Positions 18,829-27,056 of a DNA stretch of 64,000 nucleotides are shown piece after piece. The notes under the pieces are model-generated. The model made no database searches. It was not told where the DNA came from and saw nothing but the letters and a program-made list of their open reading frames with translations. This DNA comes from Roseovarius sp. TE539 (GTDB lineage Bacteria > Pseudomonadota > Alphaproteobacteria > Rhodobacterales > Rhodobacteraceae). The translations under genes were made by a program, and so were the position numbers. Numbering within the stretch: the first letter of the stretch is position 1; every line of letters begins with the position of its first letter. The stretch spans positions 186,001 to 250,000 of the forward strand of contig NZ_QNGB01000001.1 of the NCBI RefSeq assembly GCF_003298505.1, read 5' to 3'.

Positions 18829-18921
18829 GTTTATCCTCCAGATATTGGCCTGCAGCCGTTTGCCGGCGGCAGGCACCCAAGACTTACCTCGTAAAGTTTT
18901 CTAATCAGCAAACTTTGTCCA

Positions 18922-18933
18922 TTGCAAATGCAA
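18922..18933. promoter_or_regulatory. Small inverted repeat upstream of the 62-residue protein gene
   Basis: TTGCA-AA-TGCAA lies about 95 bases ahead of the ATG, in the only gap that can hold the promoter for this gene. On the minus strand TTGCAA at its edge is spaced 17 bases from TTAGAA, a weak promoter match. Operator function is only a guess. Confidence 0.25.
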
Positions 18934-18969
18934 CTTGATGATACCCGCCCATGATTGGCCGGAATTTCG

Positions 18970-19572
18970 TCAAATAAGCAACACTTGCGTGCCGACTTTG
19001 GCCATACTGAAGAGTTCGGCAATGTGCTGATTGTACAGGCCGATGCAACCATTGGAGGATTGGCGGCCGATCTTGCGCGTGTCATGCGTCCCGTGGATCC
19101 GGTAATATGTCCAGCTGAGGTAGAGCGCATGGGTGCCCAGCGGGTTGTCAGGCCCCGGCGGTACGTATTTCGGCCAGTCCGGATTGCGTTCGAGCATCGA
19201 TGGGGTCGGCCGCCAATCTGGGCCTTCGACCTTGCGAATCACACGCGTGCGGCCGCGGCGCGTGAGCTCTTCGGACAGCGGAACGCTTGACGGGTAAAGC
19301 TTGTAAACCGTCTCGTCCTCGGACCAGTAGTGCAGCGCGCGCGACGATATGTCCACGAGGATCGCACCGTTGCGGAGGTGCGAAAAATAGGGCTGCCAGT
19401 CAAGCGCCCGGAAACTGGAAATGTTCCGGCGCACCTTCTTGGTGATCTCTTCCTCGATCACCACCGTTCCTTCGCCATCCACGTCCTGCGCGATGACCGG
19501 GGTTCCTATCGCTGCCGCCGTCCCCGCGAGAAACGCGCGGCGGTCGAGCCCTTTGCCGATCTTGGTGCTCAT
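18970..19572 (-). CDS. L,D-transpeptidase with Tat signal (YkuD domain)
   Basis: The enzyme family forms 3-3 peptidoglycan cross-links or attaches proteins to peptidoglycan in the periplasm. The 200-residue protein has a twin-arginine signal (LDRRAFLAGTAAAIG, cut after VIAQ) and a YkuD domain whose catalytic motif runs from His160 (HGTHDTRKIG) to Cys176 (SSNGCIGLYN). The ATG at 19572 puts the Tat motif at residue 10. It is divergent from a CAP-domain lipoprotein and near a second L,D-transpeptidase, a small cell-wall cluster. Confidence 0.92.
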   Translation of the reverse strand: MSTKIGKGLDRRAFLAGTAAAIGTPVIAQDVDGEGTVVIEEEITKKVRRNISSFRALDWQPYFSHLRNGAILVDISSRALHYWSEDETVYKLYPSSVPLSEELTRRGRTRVIRKVEGPDWRPTPSMLERNPDWPKYVPPGPDNPLGTHALYLSWTYYRIHGTHDTRKIGRQSSNGCIGLYNQHIAELFSMAKVGTQVLLI

Positions 19573-19746
19573 CTCGTGTCTCCGATGCCCTGTTACCAGC
19601 CTGATGCGGCGTAATATATGGCCCAAATGCCGCAATCGCAATTCAAACAAACGTAACCGGCGGGAACGCGCGGTCGCCGGGTTTGAAACCCATGTGCCGC
19701 CCCTGTAAGGGTTTAGGAAACAATACCAATCAGGTGGAGCCTGAAG

Positions 19747-20268
19747 ATGTCGCGAATTCTGTTTCTGCTTTGCGCCGCGTTTCTGACTGTCGCGGGCTGT
19801 ACCACGGCCCCCGCACCGACCGAAACCCGGATGGGCGCGGATGGCAAGCCGCTTCCCAAGCTCTACAGGATAAGGCCGGGTGACAAGGGCAAGATCCAGT
19901 TCCGCGTACTTGATTCCGTGAATTCACTGCGCGAGGCGGCGGGGCGTCCGCCGGTTGAGCTGAATGCGAAGCTGAACGCCGCCGCCGCCACGCATGCGCG
20001 CGACATGGCGATCCAGAATCGGCCGTGGCATTTCGGATCTGACGGGTCATCGCCGATAGACCGGGTGCGGCGCGTCGGCTACGAGGGCGAACTTGTGGGC
20101 GAGACGATCTCGGAAACCTACGAGACGGAGCTGGAAACGCTGGCCGCGTGGATGGAGGCCGAAAACACCCGAAACGTGATCCTGTCGCCGGAAGCGCGGA
20201 ATCTTGGCTTCGCGTGGCATCAGGAAACCAACGGCAAGATCTGGTGGACCATGGTGATGGGCAGCTAG
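19747..20268 (+). CDS. CAP-domain (SCP/YkwD-like) lipoprotein
   Basis: The 173-residue product has a lipoprotein signal with lipobox LTVAGC (Cys18) and a CAP domain: NSLREAAGRPPVELNAKLNAAAATHARDMA, followed by HFGSDGSSPIDRVRRVGY and GETISETYETE. This is the bacterial YkwD type, secreted, of unsettled function. It is surrounded by two L,D-transpeptidase genes and ends in a four-base overlap with the convergent second one, which suggests a role at the cell envelope. Confidence 0.88.
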   Translation: MSRILFLLCAAFLTVAGCTTAPAPTETRMGADGKPLPKLYRIRPGDKGKIQFRVLDSVNSLREAAGRPPVELNAKLNAAAATHARDMAIQNRPWHFGSDGSSPIDRVRRVGYEGELVGETISETYETELETLAAWMEAENTRNVILSPEARNLGFAWHQETNGKIWWTMVMGS

Positions 20269-20759
20269 GGGCTGATCGTCACGGGTGTCCCGTTCGTGAC
20301 CATGGCGTAGACATCCTCGATCTCTCTGTTGCGGACCGAGATGCAGCCGGCGGTCCAATCCGGCCCGCTGCCGCGATATTTCCATGGTTTGCCATGAATG
20401 AAGATGTCGCCTCCGGGGCTGCGTCCCGCAGCGCGGGCCTTTTTCACATCCGCCTCGTTGGGGTAGGAAATCCCCAGCGAAAGGTGAAATTCACTGTTGG
20501 GATTGCGGCGGTCGATCAGGTATTCGCCCTCCGGCGTGCGGCCGTCCCCCTCGAACGACTTATGACCGAGCGGCGCGAAACCCAGATCTACGTCGTACGC
20601 CTTGAGCACGTCTTGCTGATGCAGAAGATACATGCGCCGCTCGCCCTTGTTGACGACAACGCGCGTCACCTCGGGGCCGTCATAGGTCTTGAATTTCGAT
20701 CCGCACCCGGCAAGCACGACAACCAGCAAAAGGGCCGCGATCAATCTTGAGGTCTGCAT
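20265..20759 (-). CDS. L,D-transpeptidase lipoprotein (YkuD domain)
   Basis: The 164-residue product has a lipobox VLAGC (Cys19), then a YkuD domain with EGDGRTPEGEYLIDRRNP and the catalytic motif from His122 (FIHGKPW) to Cys139 (GPDWTAGCISVRN). It belongs to the ErfK/YafK-like group of envelope enzymes that act on peptidoglycan. It is a different subfamily from the Tat-exported enzyme at 18970-19572. Convergent with the CAP lipoprotein gene. Confidence 0.9.
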   Translation of the reverse strand: MQTSRLIAALLLVVVLAGCGSKFKTYDGPEVTRVVVNKGERRMYLLHQQDVLKAYDVDLGFAPLGHKSFEGDGRTPEGEYLIDRRNPNSEFHLSLGISYPNEADVKKARAAGRSPGGDIFIHGKPWKYRGSGPDWTAGCISVRNREIEDVYAMVTNGTPVTISP

Positions 20760-20839
20760 GGTCCGTTCCTGCTCGCCACGATTTTTCCTGTTAGTCTACT
20801 CTGATTTGCGCGGTACGGCATAGCACGGAATTCACCTTC

Positions 20840-22063
20840 TCACGCACGAGTGTAGCGGAACTCCGCCACCAACTCGACATGGGCTGACCAGCGAAACTGA
20901 TCCACCACCACGATCGGGCCAGCGACGTATCCCGACTCCAGAAGCCGCCGCGCGTCCCGGGCGAAGGTGACAGGGTTGCAGGACGCAAAGGCGATCGTGG
21001 AAATACGCGACGCTGCCAGTTCTGCGGTCTGCGCGGCGGCTCCGGCACGCGGCGGGTCGATCACCGCCGCGTCGTGATTGGCCAGCTCGGCAGCCGTGAG
21101 AGGATCACGGAAAAGATCGCGTTTTTCGCATGTCACCGGTTTGAGCCCCTGCGCATGGCGCCATCCGTGATCAAGTGCCGACAACATCCCGGCGTCGGCC
21201 TCGACCGCATGCACATGCGCGGTTTCGGCAAGCGGCAGGGCGAAAGTGCCACAGCCCGCGAACAGATCAACGACGCGTTTCGACCCATCAGTGATTCGCC
21301 GCATTTCCGACAACAGGGACGCCGCGCCCTCTGCGGTCGCCTGAAGGAAAGCACCCGGCGGCGGGGTGACCATCGCGCGCCCGATCCTGAGGACCGGTGC
21401 GCGCCGGGCAGCGACCACCTCGTCTGCCCAGCTGAGCCGGGCCAGATCATGCCTTGCGGCAATATCGGCGAGGTTCTGGCGAAGCGGACCGTCCAGAGAC
21501 TTGCCGCCCTCTGCACGGATGTCGATCCCGTTCTCGCAAATCGTGGAGGCGACATCCAGAACCGCCTTGCGGCTTCCGCCCGCGAGGGCCAGATCCCGCG
21601 CCGCGGGCAATGCTGCCATCAGATCCGGGTGCAGGAGAGTGCAATCGGGAATTTCCGTGATCTCCCCGGAGGCACGGCCATGAAACCCCGCCATCGCACC
21701 TTTCTTGGTGCGGCGTGCCGCGAAAGTGGCCCGGCGGCGCGACCCGCGAGGCGAAGTCTCGATCCGGGCAATTTCGGCCGTGATCCCCTGCGCGGCGAGT
21801 GCGGTACGAACCTGCTCCATCTTCCATTCGGCAACGAAACCGTCTTCGGCATGTTGCAGGCGACAGCCTCCACACGCGCGGAAATGACGACAAGGCGGCG
21901 TCACACGGTTGGACGAGGGGGTAACGATGCGGATATCGGCGAGGCGCGTACCCTCCAGCCGACCCTCGACGGTTTCGCCGGGCAAGGTCAGCGGGGCGTG
22001 AACCGGCCCCTCGGCGATGCCATCACCCAGATGACCAAGACGTTCAATTCGATGGCGGCTCAC
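20840..22063 (-). CDS. RNA m5U-type methyltransferase (RlmD/TrmA family)
   Basis: Class I SAM enzymes of this family methylate C5 of uridine in rRNA or tRNA. The 407-residue protein has a short TRAM-like N-terminus, an iron-sulfur cluster motif (C-x5-CGGCRLQH, about residues 58-70), SAM motif VVDLFAGCGTFALPLAE, DPPRAGAAAQ and the catalytic Cys in FASCNPVTFARD. I cannot tell RlmC, RlmD or TrmA specificity from sequence. The GTG start overlaps the stop of cca by four bases (GTGA). Confidence 0.88.
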   Translation of the reverse strand: MSRHRIERLGHLGDGIAEGPVHAPLTLPGETVEGRLEGTRLADIRIVTPSSNRVTPPCRHFRACGGCRLQHAEDGFVAEWKMEQVRTALAAQGITAEIARIETSPRGSRRRATFAARRTKKGAMAGFHGRASGEITEIPDCTLLHPDLMAALPAARDLALAGGSRKAVLDVASTICENGIDIRAEGGKSLDGPLRQNLADIAARHDLARLSWADEVVAARRAPVLRIGRAMVTPPPGAFLQATAEGAASLLSEMRRITDGSKRVVDLFAGCGTFALPLAETAHVHAVEADAGMLSALDHGWRHAQGLKPVTCEKRDLFRDPLTAAELANHDAAVIDPPRAGAAAQTAELAASRISTIAFASCNPVTFARDARRLLESGYVAGPIVVVDQFRWSAHVELVAEFRYTRA

Positions 22064-23205
22064 AGGAGGGCCTCACGCGTGAGGGAGAAATCGGACTCGA
22101 TCCAGCGCCGTTCCAGTTCGGCCAGCCGCGCGCCGAGTTCCGGGCCGGAATAATCCGGCATGAGATCCTTGCCGGTAACCGGAAAGATCGCTGCCGCGCC
22201 GCGGTCCAGTTCCGCCGCCGCTCCGGCGGGTACGGGTGTCCGGAGCAGCGCCGCACGCAGAAGCAGTATATCCATGCCCGCCTGCGCGCCATAACGGTAG
22301 CCGAGTTCCGCCGGGGGCATCGTGGAGCCAACCGCGTCACGCAGCAGCGTCAGCCTGCGACCCTGTACCTTGCTGAGCCGGAGCCTGGCGGCCGCTTCGG
22401 CCCCGCCCAGCGCGGCCAGCCGGCGGATCGGATCCGGCGCCGTGCCGGCCTGCACCTCTTCGTGAACGAGGGGAGCAAGCGCGGCATCGTCAGCACCCGG
22501 AAGAATACGGGACAGGACGGAGGCATGACGCATCGCTGCAACGGCCGGGGCCGGGTCAGGTGCGGACAGAAGCTTGATCATCTCGGTGCCGACACGTTCA
22601 CGGGCAAGACCGGCAAGACCGTCGACATGACAGGCCACCGCCGCCAGCCCCTCGGCATCCAGCCCGGACCCGGGCGCACCATACCAGGCGTGAAACCGAA
22701 AGAAGCGCAGGATTCGGAGGTAATCCTCGCGGATGCGCTGATCCGGATCATCAATGAACCGCACCCGGCGGGCATTCAGGTCCGCGAGGCCGCCCAACGG
22801 GTCCAGGATGGTTCCGTCCCGGCGCGCATAAAGGGCGTTCATGGTGAAATCACGGCGGTGCGCATCCTCCTGAGGGGTGTCGGCATAGGCCACCACGGCC
22901 CGGCGGCCGTCGGTTTCCACATCACGACGGAATGTCGTGACCTCGTGGCCGCGACCGTCCGCCACCACGGTGACAGTTCCATGTTCGATCCCCGTTGGCA
23001 CGGCCCTGAGCCCGGATTCCCGCGCCAGTCGGATCACGGTTTCGGGGCGGGCGTCGGTGGCGATATCTATATCGGTCACCGGCATGCCAAGAAGAGCGTT
23101 GCGCACGCAGCCACCGACGAATAGCGCATGATGTCCCGCCTCTTCCAGGTTGCGGCAGACCGCTTGCGCAGCCGGATCTGCAATCCAGTCGCCGTCAACC
23201 TTCAT
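22060..23205 (-). CDS. cca: CCA tRNA nucleotidyltransferase / poly(A) polymerase family
   Basis: The 381-residue class II nucleotidyltransferase has the motif LFVGGCVRNALLG with DIDIATDARPE (catalytic Asp pair), the RRDFTMNALY motif and DLNARRVRFIDDPDQRIREDYLRILRFFRF. It adds or repairs the CCA end of tRNA, although the local tRNA-Thr encodes its CCA; the family also includes poly(A) polymerases and the two are hard to separate. The ATG at 23205 overlaps the stop of the Nudix gene upstream (ATGA). Confidence 0.93.
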   Translation of the reverse strand: MKVDGDWIADPAAQAVCRNLEEAGHHALFVGGCVRNALLGMPVTDIDIATDARPETVIRLARESGLRAVPTGIEHGTVTVVADGRGHEVTTFRRDVETDGRRAVVAYADTPQEDAHRRDFTMNALYARRDGTILDPLGGLADLNARRVRFIDDPDQRIREDYLRILRFFRFHAWYGAPGSGLDAEGLAAVACHVDGLAGLARERVGTEMIKLLSAPDPAPAVAAMRHASVLSRILPGADDAALAPLVHEEVQAGTAPDPIRRLAALGGAEAAARLRLSKVQGRRLTLLRDAVGSTMPPAELGYRYGAQAGMDILLLRAALLRTPVPAGAAAELDRGAAAIFPVTGKDLMPDYSGPELGARLAELERRWIESDFSLTREALL

Positions 23206-23798
23206 TGGCTCGCCTCCGCCATTCCACGCAAGATCCGTGCCGTGGCTCCCCAGATGTAATAGGGTCCGTACGGAACAATATAGTAATGTCTGCGGCTGCC
23301 GCGCCAACGCCGCGATTCCACCCGGTAAAGCGCGGGATTCAGGATGTGGTCCAGGGGTACGCGAAAGACTTCCGCAACCTCACCGGCCTCTGGCACAGGG
23401 TCGAAATCAACCCGCACCTGTGCCACGACGGGGGTAACGAAAAAGCCTGTCACGGTCTCATGTGGGGGCAAGTGCCCGATCACCGACACGTTTGCGGGAT
23501 CAAGCGCGATTTCCTCTTGCGCCTCGCGCAGCGCGGCGGCGGTAACATCCGCATCGCCCTCGTCCTGCTTGCCACCGGGAAAGGCGATCTGCCCGGGATG
23601 ATGCTTGAGCGCCGAAGACCGCATGGTCAGAAACAACTCCGCGCTGCCATCCGGATGGGCGAGAAACGCCACCAGGACCCCCGCCGGCCTGAGCTTGCGG
23701 CCGGAAGGCAGGAAGGTACCCGGATTCAGATCGAAATCCGACGATGCCGTCCGGGCCGCATCGACGGCCGCCCGGACCGGGCCCAGCGGATCAGACAT
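23202..23798 (-). CDS. Nudix hydrolase, CoA pyrophosphatase-like
   Basis: The 198-residue protein has a Nudix box (GGKQDEGDADVTAAALREAQEEIAL, shown by its G, E, REAQEEIAL core) and the upstream FLTMRSSALKHHPGQIAFPGG pattern of the NudL/CoA diphosphatase group (UPF0035 signature region). It would hydrolyse CoA or its derivatives. The start is the ATG at 23798 or the adjacent one at 23801; both lie inside the end of hslO, so it is translated from within that gene's last codons. Confidence 0.9.
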   Translation of the reverse strand: MSDPLGPVRAAVDAARTASSDFDLNPGTFLPSGRKLRPAGVLVAFLAHPDGSAELFLTMRSSALKHHPGQIAFPGGKQDEGDADVTAAALREAQEEIALDPANVSVIGHLPPHETVTGFFVTPVVAQVRVDFDPVPEAGEVAEVFRVPLDHILNPALYRVESRRWRGSRRHYYIVPYGPYYIWGATARILRGMAEASQ

Positions 23799-24807
23799 CA
23801 TCGACGGAAGAGCCGGATTCGCCGGACGCAGCATCAGGCGCATCAAACCCCAGCGTTGCCGGATCAAGTATGTAATGGGCGCCGCAGAACTGGCAATCAG
23901 CGGTTACCGTACCCTCATCCGTGGTCATCGTCGCGATGTCGCGGGCCGAATAGATCGACAGGCTCTGGCGCACGCGATCCTCGGAACAGGTGCATCCGAA
24001 GCGAACCGGCTGCATGTCGAAAACACGCGGGGCTTCTTCGTGGAAGAGCCGCGTGAGAAGCTCGGCAGGGCTGATAGCGGGGCCGATCAGTTCAAGATCC
24101 TCGACCGTGTCCAGAAGCATGTTGGCGCGCGACCAGTTTTCACCGTCCTCGCCTTCCACCAGATCGGCGGGCCGCAACAAGCCGCCCTCGCCGGTGGCAT
24201 CACCCTTTGCGAAGGGGGACGCCTTTGGCATGTGTTGAAGCATCACGCCACCGGCGCGCCAATGTTCCTCTCCGCCCCGTTCGGTCGACTTGCCGAAACT
24301 ATGGGCGAATCGCGTGGGCAACTGTTCGGACTGCGCGAAATAGGACTCGGCGCAGGCGGTCAGGCTGCCCCCCACCAGCGGGGTGATTCCCTGATAGGGC
24401 TGCGTACCGCGCCCCTGATCGATGAGAATTGCGAAATAGCCCTCGCCAATCTGCTGGAACGGGGGACCGGCGCCGATCCTGTCATCGTCGTAGGCAGCAT
24501 AGGCACGGATTTTTGCCGGCTCGCCTTCGGCCTCGGGGGCGAAATAATCGGTCGCGATCATCCGAACCGGGCCCTTGGACTGCACCTGAAGGGACAGTTT
24601 CCAGCGCAGCTTGACCGTTTGACCGATCAACGCGGTAAGCAGGGCCATCTCGGCAACAAGCGCCTCCACCTTGGCCGGATAGGCATGCTGTTTCAGGATA
24701 CCATCAAGCACCCCGTCGAGCCGCGCGACACGACCGCGGATATCGCTATTGTCCAGTTGGAAGGGAAGAACCGTGTCGTCCCAGGCGATCTTGCGTGCCA
24801 GTGTCAT
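23791..24807 (-). CDS. hslO: Redox-regulated chaperone Hsp33
   Basis: Hsp33 is a holdase activated by oxidation of a zinc centre. The 338-residue protein has the N-terminal domain (LPFQLDNSDIRGRVARLD), and the C-terminal zinc centre with FGCTCSEDRV and ADCQFCGAHY, i.e. CxC and CxxC with all four Cys kept. GGAAACCCC precedes the ATG at 24807. It begins the tight minus-strand run hslO-Nudix-cca-RNA methyltransferase and is divergent from a second Nudix gene. Confidence 0.95.
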   Translation of the reverse strand: MTLARKIAWDDTVLPFQLDNSDIRGRVARLDGVLDGILKQHAYPAKVEALVAEMALLTALIGQTVKLRWKLSLQVQSKGPVRMIATDYFAPEAEGEPAKIRAYAAYDDDRIGAGPPFQQIGEGYFAILIDQGRGTQPYQGITPLVGGSLTACAESYFAQSEQLPTRFAHSFGKSTERGGEEHWRAGGVMLQHMPKASPFAKGDATGEGGLLRPADLVEGEDGENWSRANMLLDTVEDLELIGPAISPAELLTRLFHEEAPRVFDMQPVRFGCTCSEDRVRQSLSIYSARDIATMTTDEGTVTADCQFCGAHYILDPATLGFDAPDAASGESGSSVDDV

Positions 24808-24892
24808 GGGGTTTCCTCGTCTGCCGGGGGCTGGCATACCGCGTCTGCGTGGGCGCGGCAAGCAACCGCCCGAGGGAACGGGAGCGCAAGGC

Positions 24893-25336
24893 ATGATCAG
24901 ACGATTCGGTGACACGCCGGTCGCGGGCGCGCGGTATCAACACCGTCCCGGGGTTTATGCGATCCTGCCGCGCGAGGGGCTTGTCCTCTTGACCTTCCAA
25001 TCCGGTACGCAACCCGAACTCCAGCTTCCCGGCGGCGGCATCGACCCCGGGGAATCGCCAATTCAGGCCCTTCACCGCGAGGTTTACGAGGAAACCGGCT
25101 GGCGGATCACGGCACCAAGACGGATCGGCGCGTTCCGCCGGTACGCCTACATGCCCGAATACGGACTCCACGCCGAGAAGCTTTGCGCCATCTATCTGGC
25201 GCGGCCGGTGGCGCAATTGGGACCGCCGGTGGAGGACGACCACCTTGCCATGTGGTCAAGGCCGGACGAGGCCGTGCGGGAGCTTGGCAACCCGGGCGAC
25301 CGGCATTTCATGGGGCGCTTCGTCATCGGGGTTTGA
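24893..25336 (+). CDS. Nudix hydrolase
   Basis: The 147-residue protein has a complete Nudix box, GGGIDPGESPIQALHREVYEETGW, with all catalytic acidic residues in REVYEETGW. The substrate cannot be read from sequence; it looks like a general NTP/ADP-ribose-type Nudix. The ATG at 24893 follows GGAGCGCAAGGC. It ends in a 14-bp overlap with the convergent response-regulator gene. Confidence 0.88.
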   Translation: MIRRFGDTPVAGARYQHRPGVYAILPREGLVLLTFQSGTQPELQLPGGGIDPGESPIQALHREVYEETGWRITAPRRIGAFRRYAYMPEYGLHAEKLCAIYLARPVAQLGPPVEDDHLAMWSRPDEAVRELGNPGDRHFMGRFVIGV

Positions 25337-26594
25337 ATTCCAGCAGGATCGCGGAAAGATCATCCGTGAAAGTGTCGGTGGCTGCGAATTGCGCCAACCG
25401 CCATGCAAGGGCGTCGAACAGAGCCGGGCCGCCGGTGGCACGCAGATCGTCGAGCATGGCGTGCAACCCGGAATCCCCAAGGAGAGAACCATCCGGCGCG
25501 GCGCATTCGGTGATACCGTCGGAATGGATCATCAGCCTGTCACCGGGACGCATGACACAATCGATCTGCTGAAACTCCGCCTCATCGAGAAGTCCCACCG
25601 GCATGCCGCCGGTGCCCAGAAATTCGATCGTGCCATCGGCCCTTTGCAGGGCCGGGTGCGGGTGGCCGGCCTGCGCCATGCGCACGAGACCGGTATCCAT
25701 GTCGACATCGGCGATGAGAAGAGTAAAATAATGCTCCGTGTCCATCTCGTCGAGGATCAGGCGGTTCAGCTTGGCGGCGGTTTCCGCCGGGGGGCGCAGG
25801 ACGTATCGGCCGGTTCGAAGCCTGTGAAGCGCGACGTTCTGATCCGGCGCCGCGGCGGAAAGGTAGCCGGCGATCCGCGCGGTCATCAGGGCCGAACTGA
25901 TCCCGTGTCCGGACACGTCGATGCCGAAAAGCCCGAGGCCGGTTCCATCGGCGTCGAACATGCCCACAAGATCCCCGCCGACATGACCGCTGGACCGCAG
26001 CATCAGGGATACCTGCGCCGCACCCAGATTGCGGTACCGATCCGGCATCAGGGACTGTTGCAGCTTCTTCGCCTCGATCAGGTCATTGTCGAGCGAGTCA
26101 TAGAGTGTGCGCAATTCATCCAGCGTGGACCTTACCAGCCGATTCTTCTCGGTCAGTTCGCGTTCCATCCTGACGATCCTGTCACCGGCGGCGATGCGCG
26201 CGCGCAATTCGCCGGAATTGACCGGCTTGGTCAGGAAATCGTCGGCTCCGGCATCAAGGCCGTGCGCGATCTCTTCCTTGCCGCTCTTGGACGTCAGAAG
26301 GATGAAATACCCGTAGCTTTCCCGATCCATCCGGCGGAACCGGCGGCAGAATTCCACGCCGTCCATGCCCGGCATCATCCAGTCGCTCAGGACCAGGTCC
26401 GGCGGATTGGCGCGACAGATCTCAAGCGCCTCGTCACCGGAAGCGGCTTCGAGAATCGCAAACCCCCACCGGCGCAGCGAAGCGGCCAGTATCCGGCGCT
26501 GCATCCGGCTGTCATCCACGACAAGGACCGTCCGGATCACCGCACGACCCTGACCCGGTGCACGGACTGGTTTTACCGCTACTGACACACGCAC
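25323..26594 (-). CDS. Response regulator with PP2C-type (RsbU/SpoIIE) phosphatase domain
   Basis: The 423-residue protein has a receiver domain (about 20-140: VLVVDDSRMQ, phospho-acceptor Asp in LVLSDWMMPGMDG, Lys in FLTKPV), a coiled-coil linker (about 140-185) and a PP2C phosphatase domain (SGHVGGDLVGMF, FGIDVSGHGISSAL, IHSDGITECAAPDG). This is the layout of partner-switching phosphatases such as RbaY of Rhodobacter capsulatus and HsbR of Pseudomonas, which act on an anti-anti-sigma factor. The likely start is GTG 26594 behind AAAGGG; another GTG at 26540 is possible. An Hpt gene is divergent from it. Confidence 0.92.
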   Translation of the reverse strand: MRVSVAVKPVRAPGQGRAVIRTVLVVDDSRMQRRILAASLRRWGFAILEAASGDEALEICRANPPDLVLSDWMMPGMDGVEFCRRFRRMDRESYGYFILLTSKSGKEEIAHGLDAGADDFLTKPVNSGELRARIAAGDRIVRMERELTEKNRLVRSTLDELRTLYDSLDNDLIEAKKLQQSLMPDRYRNLGAAQVSLMLRSSGHVGGDLVGMFDADGTGLGLFGIDVSGHGISSALMTARIAGYLSAAAPDQNVALHRLRTGRYVLRPPAETAAKLNRLILDEMDTEHYFTLLIADVDMDTGLVRMAQAGHPHPALQRADGTIEFLGTGGMPVGLLDEAEFQQIDCVMRPGDRLMIHSDGITECAAPDGSLLGDSGLHAMLDDLRATGGPALFDALAWRLAQFAATDTFTDDLSAILLEFKPR

Positions 26595-26718
26595 ACCCTT
26601 TCACTCGGTTCCGACCCGGATACGCGCGCGAGCGTTAATGCGACGTGAATCCTAAAATTGCCCCCTTTCGCATCGATTGCCTCAACCCGTGCTTAACACT
26701 TCCCGGCGAATATCAGGC

Positions 26719-27054
26719 ATGAGCATACACGGTGAGGCGATGATCGACTGGAACCAGATAAGAGAGCTCAGATCCGCAACCGGCAAAGAGGATTTTGCGG
26801 TCATCGTCGATCTTTTTCTCGAAGAGGTGGAAGAGTCCTTGCGGAACCTGGAGAACCGGACCGGGGCGGAGGATCTCCGCGCGGGGCTGCATTTCCTCAA
26901 GGGCAGTGCGCTGAACCTCGGCTTCACCGGCTTGTCGTGCCTCTGCCAGCAAGGGGAGCGGACCGGGACAATGGACATCGCGGAAATCCGCGGCTGCTTT
27001 GCCAGGTCGCGCGCCGATTTCCTGGCCGGGTTGGGCCTGTGCGAAGAGTCCTGA
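26719..27054 (+). CDS. Hpt (histidine phosphotransfer) domain protein
   Basis: The 111-residue protein is a single Hpt four-helix domain, with the phosphorylated His in GLHFLKGSALNLGF (about residue 63). It has no kinase or receiver part, so it must shuttle phosphate between other proteins. It sits back to back with the receiver-PP2C gene, which makes that receiver its obvious partner. ATG 26740, behind GGTGAGG, would give 104 residues and is an alternative start. It ends two bases from the convergent ilvA stop. Confidence 0.88.
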   Translation: MSIHGEAMIDWNQIRELRSATGKEDFAVIVDLFLEEVEESLRNLENRTGAEDLRAGLHFLKGSALNLGFTGLSCLCQQGERTGTMDIAEIRGCFARSRADFLAGLGLCEES

Positions 27055-27056
27055 CC

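Noticed and set aside
18922-18933. TTGCA-AA-TGCAA as an iron- or heme-responsive (Irr/RirA) operator near hemH.
   Set aside because: The repeat is short, lies on the far side of hemH and does not match the known Irr or RirA consensus; kept only as an uncertain inverted repeat.
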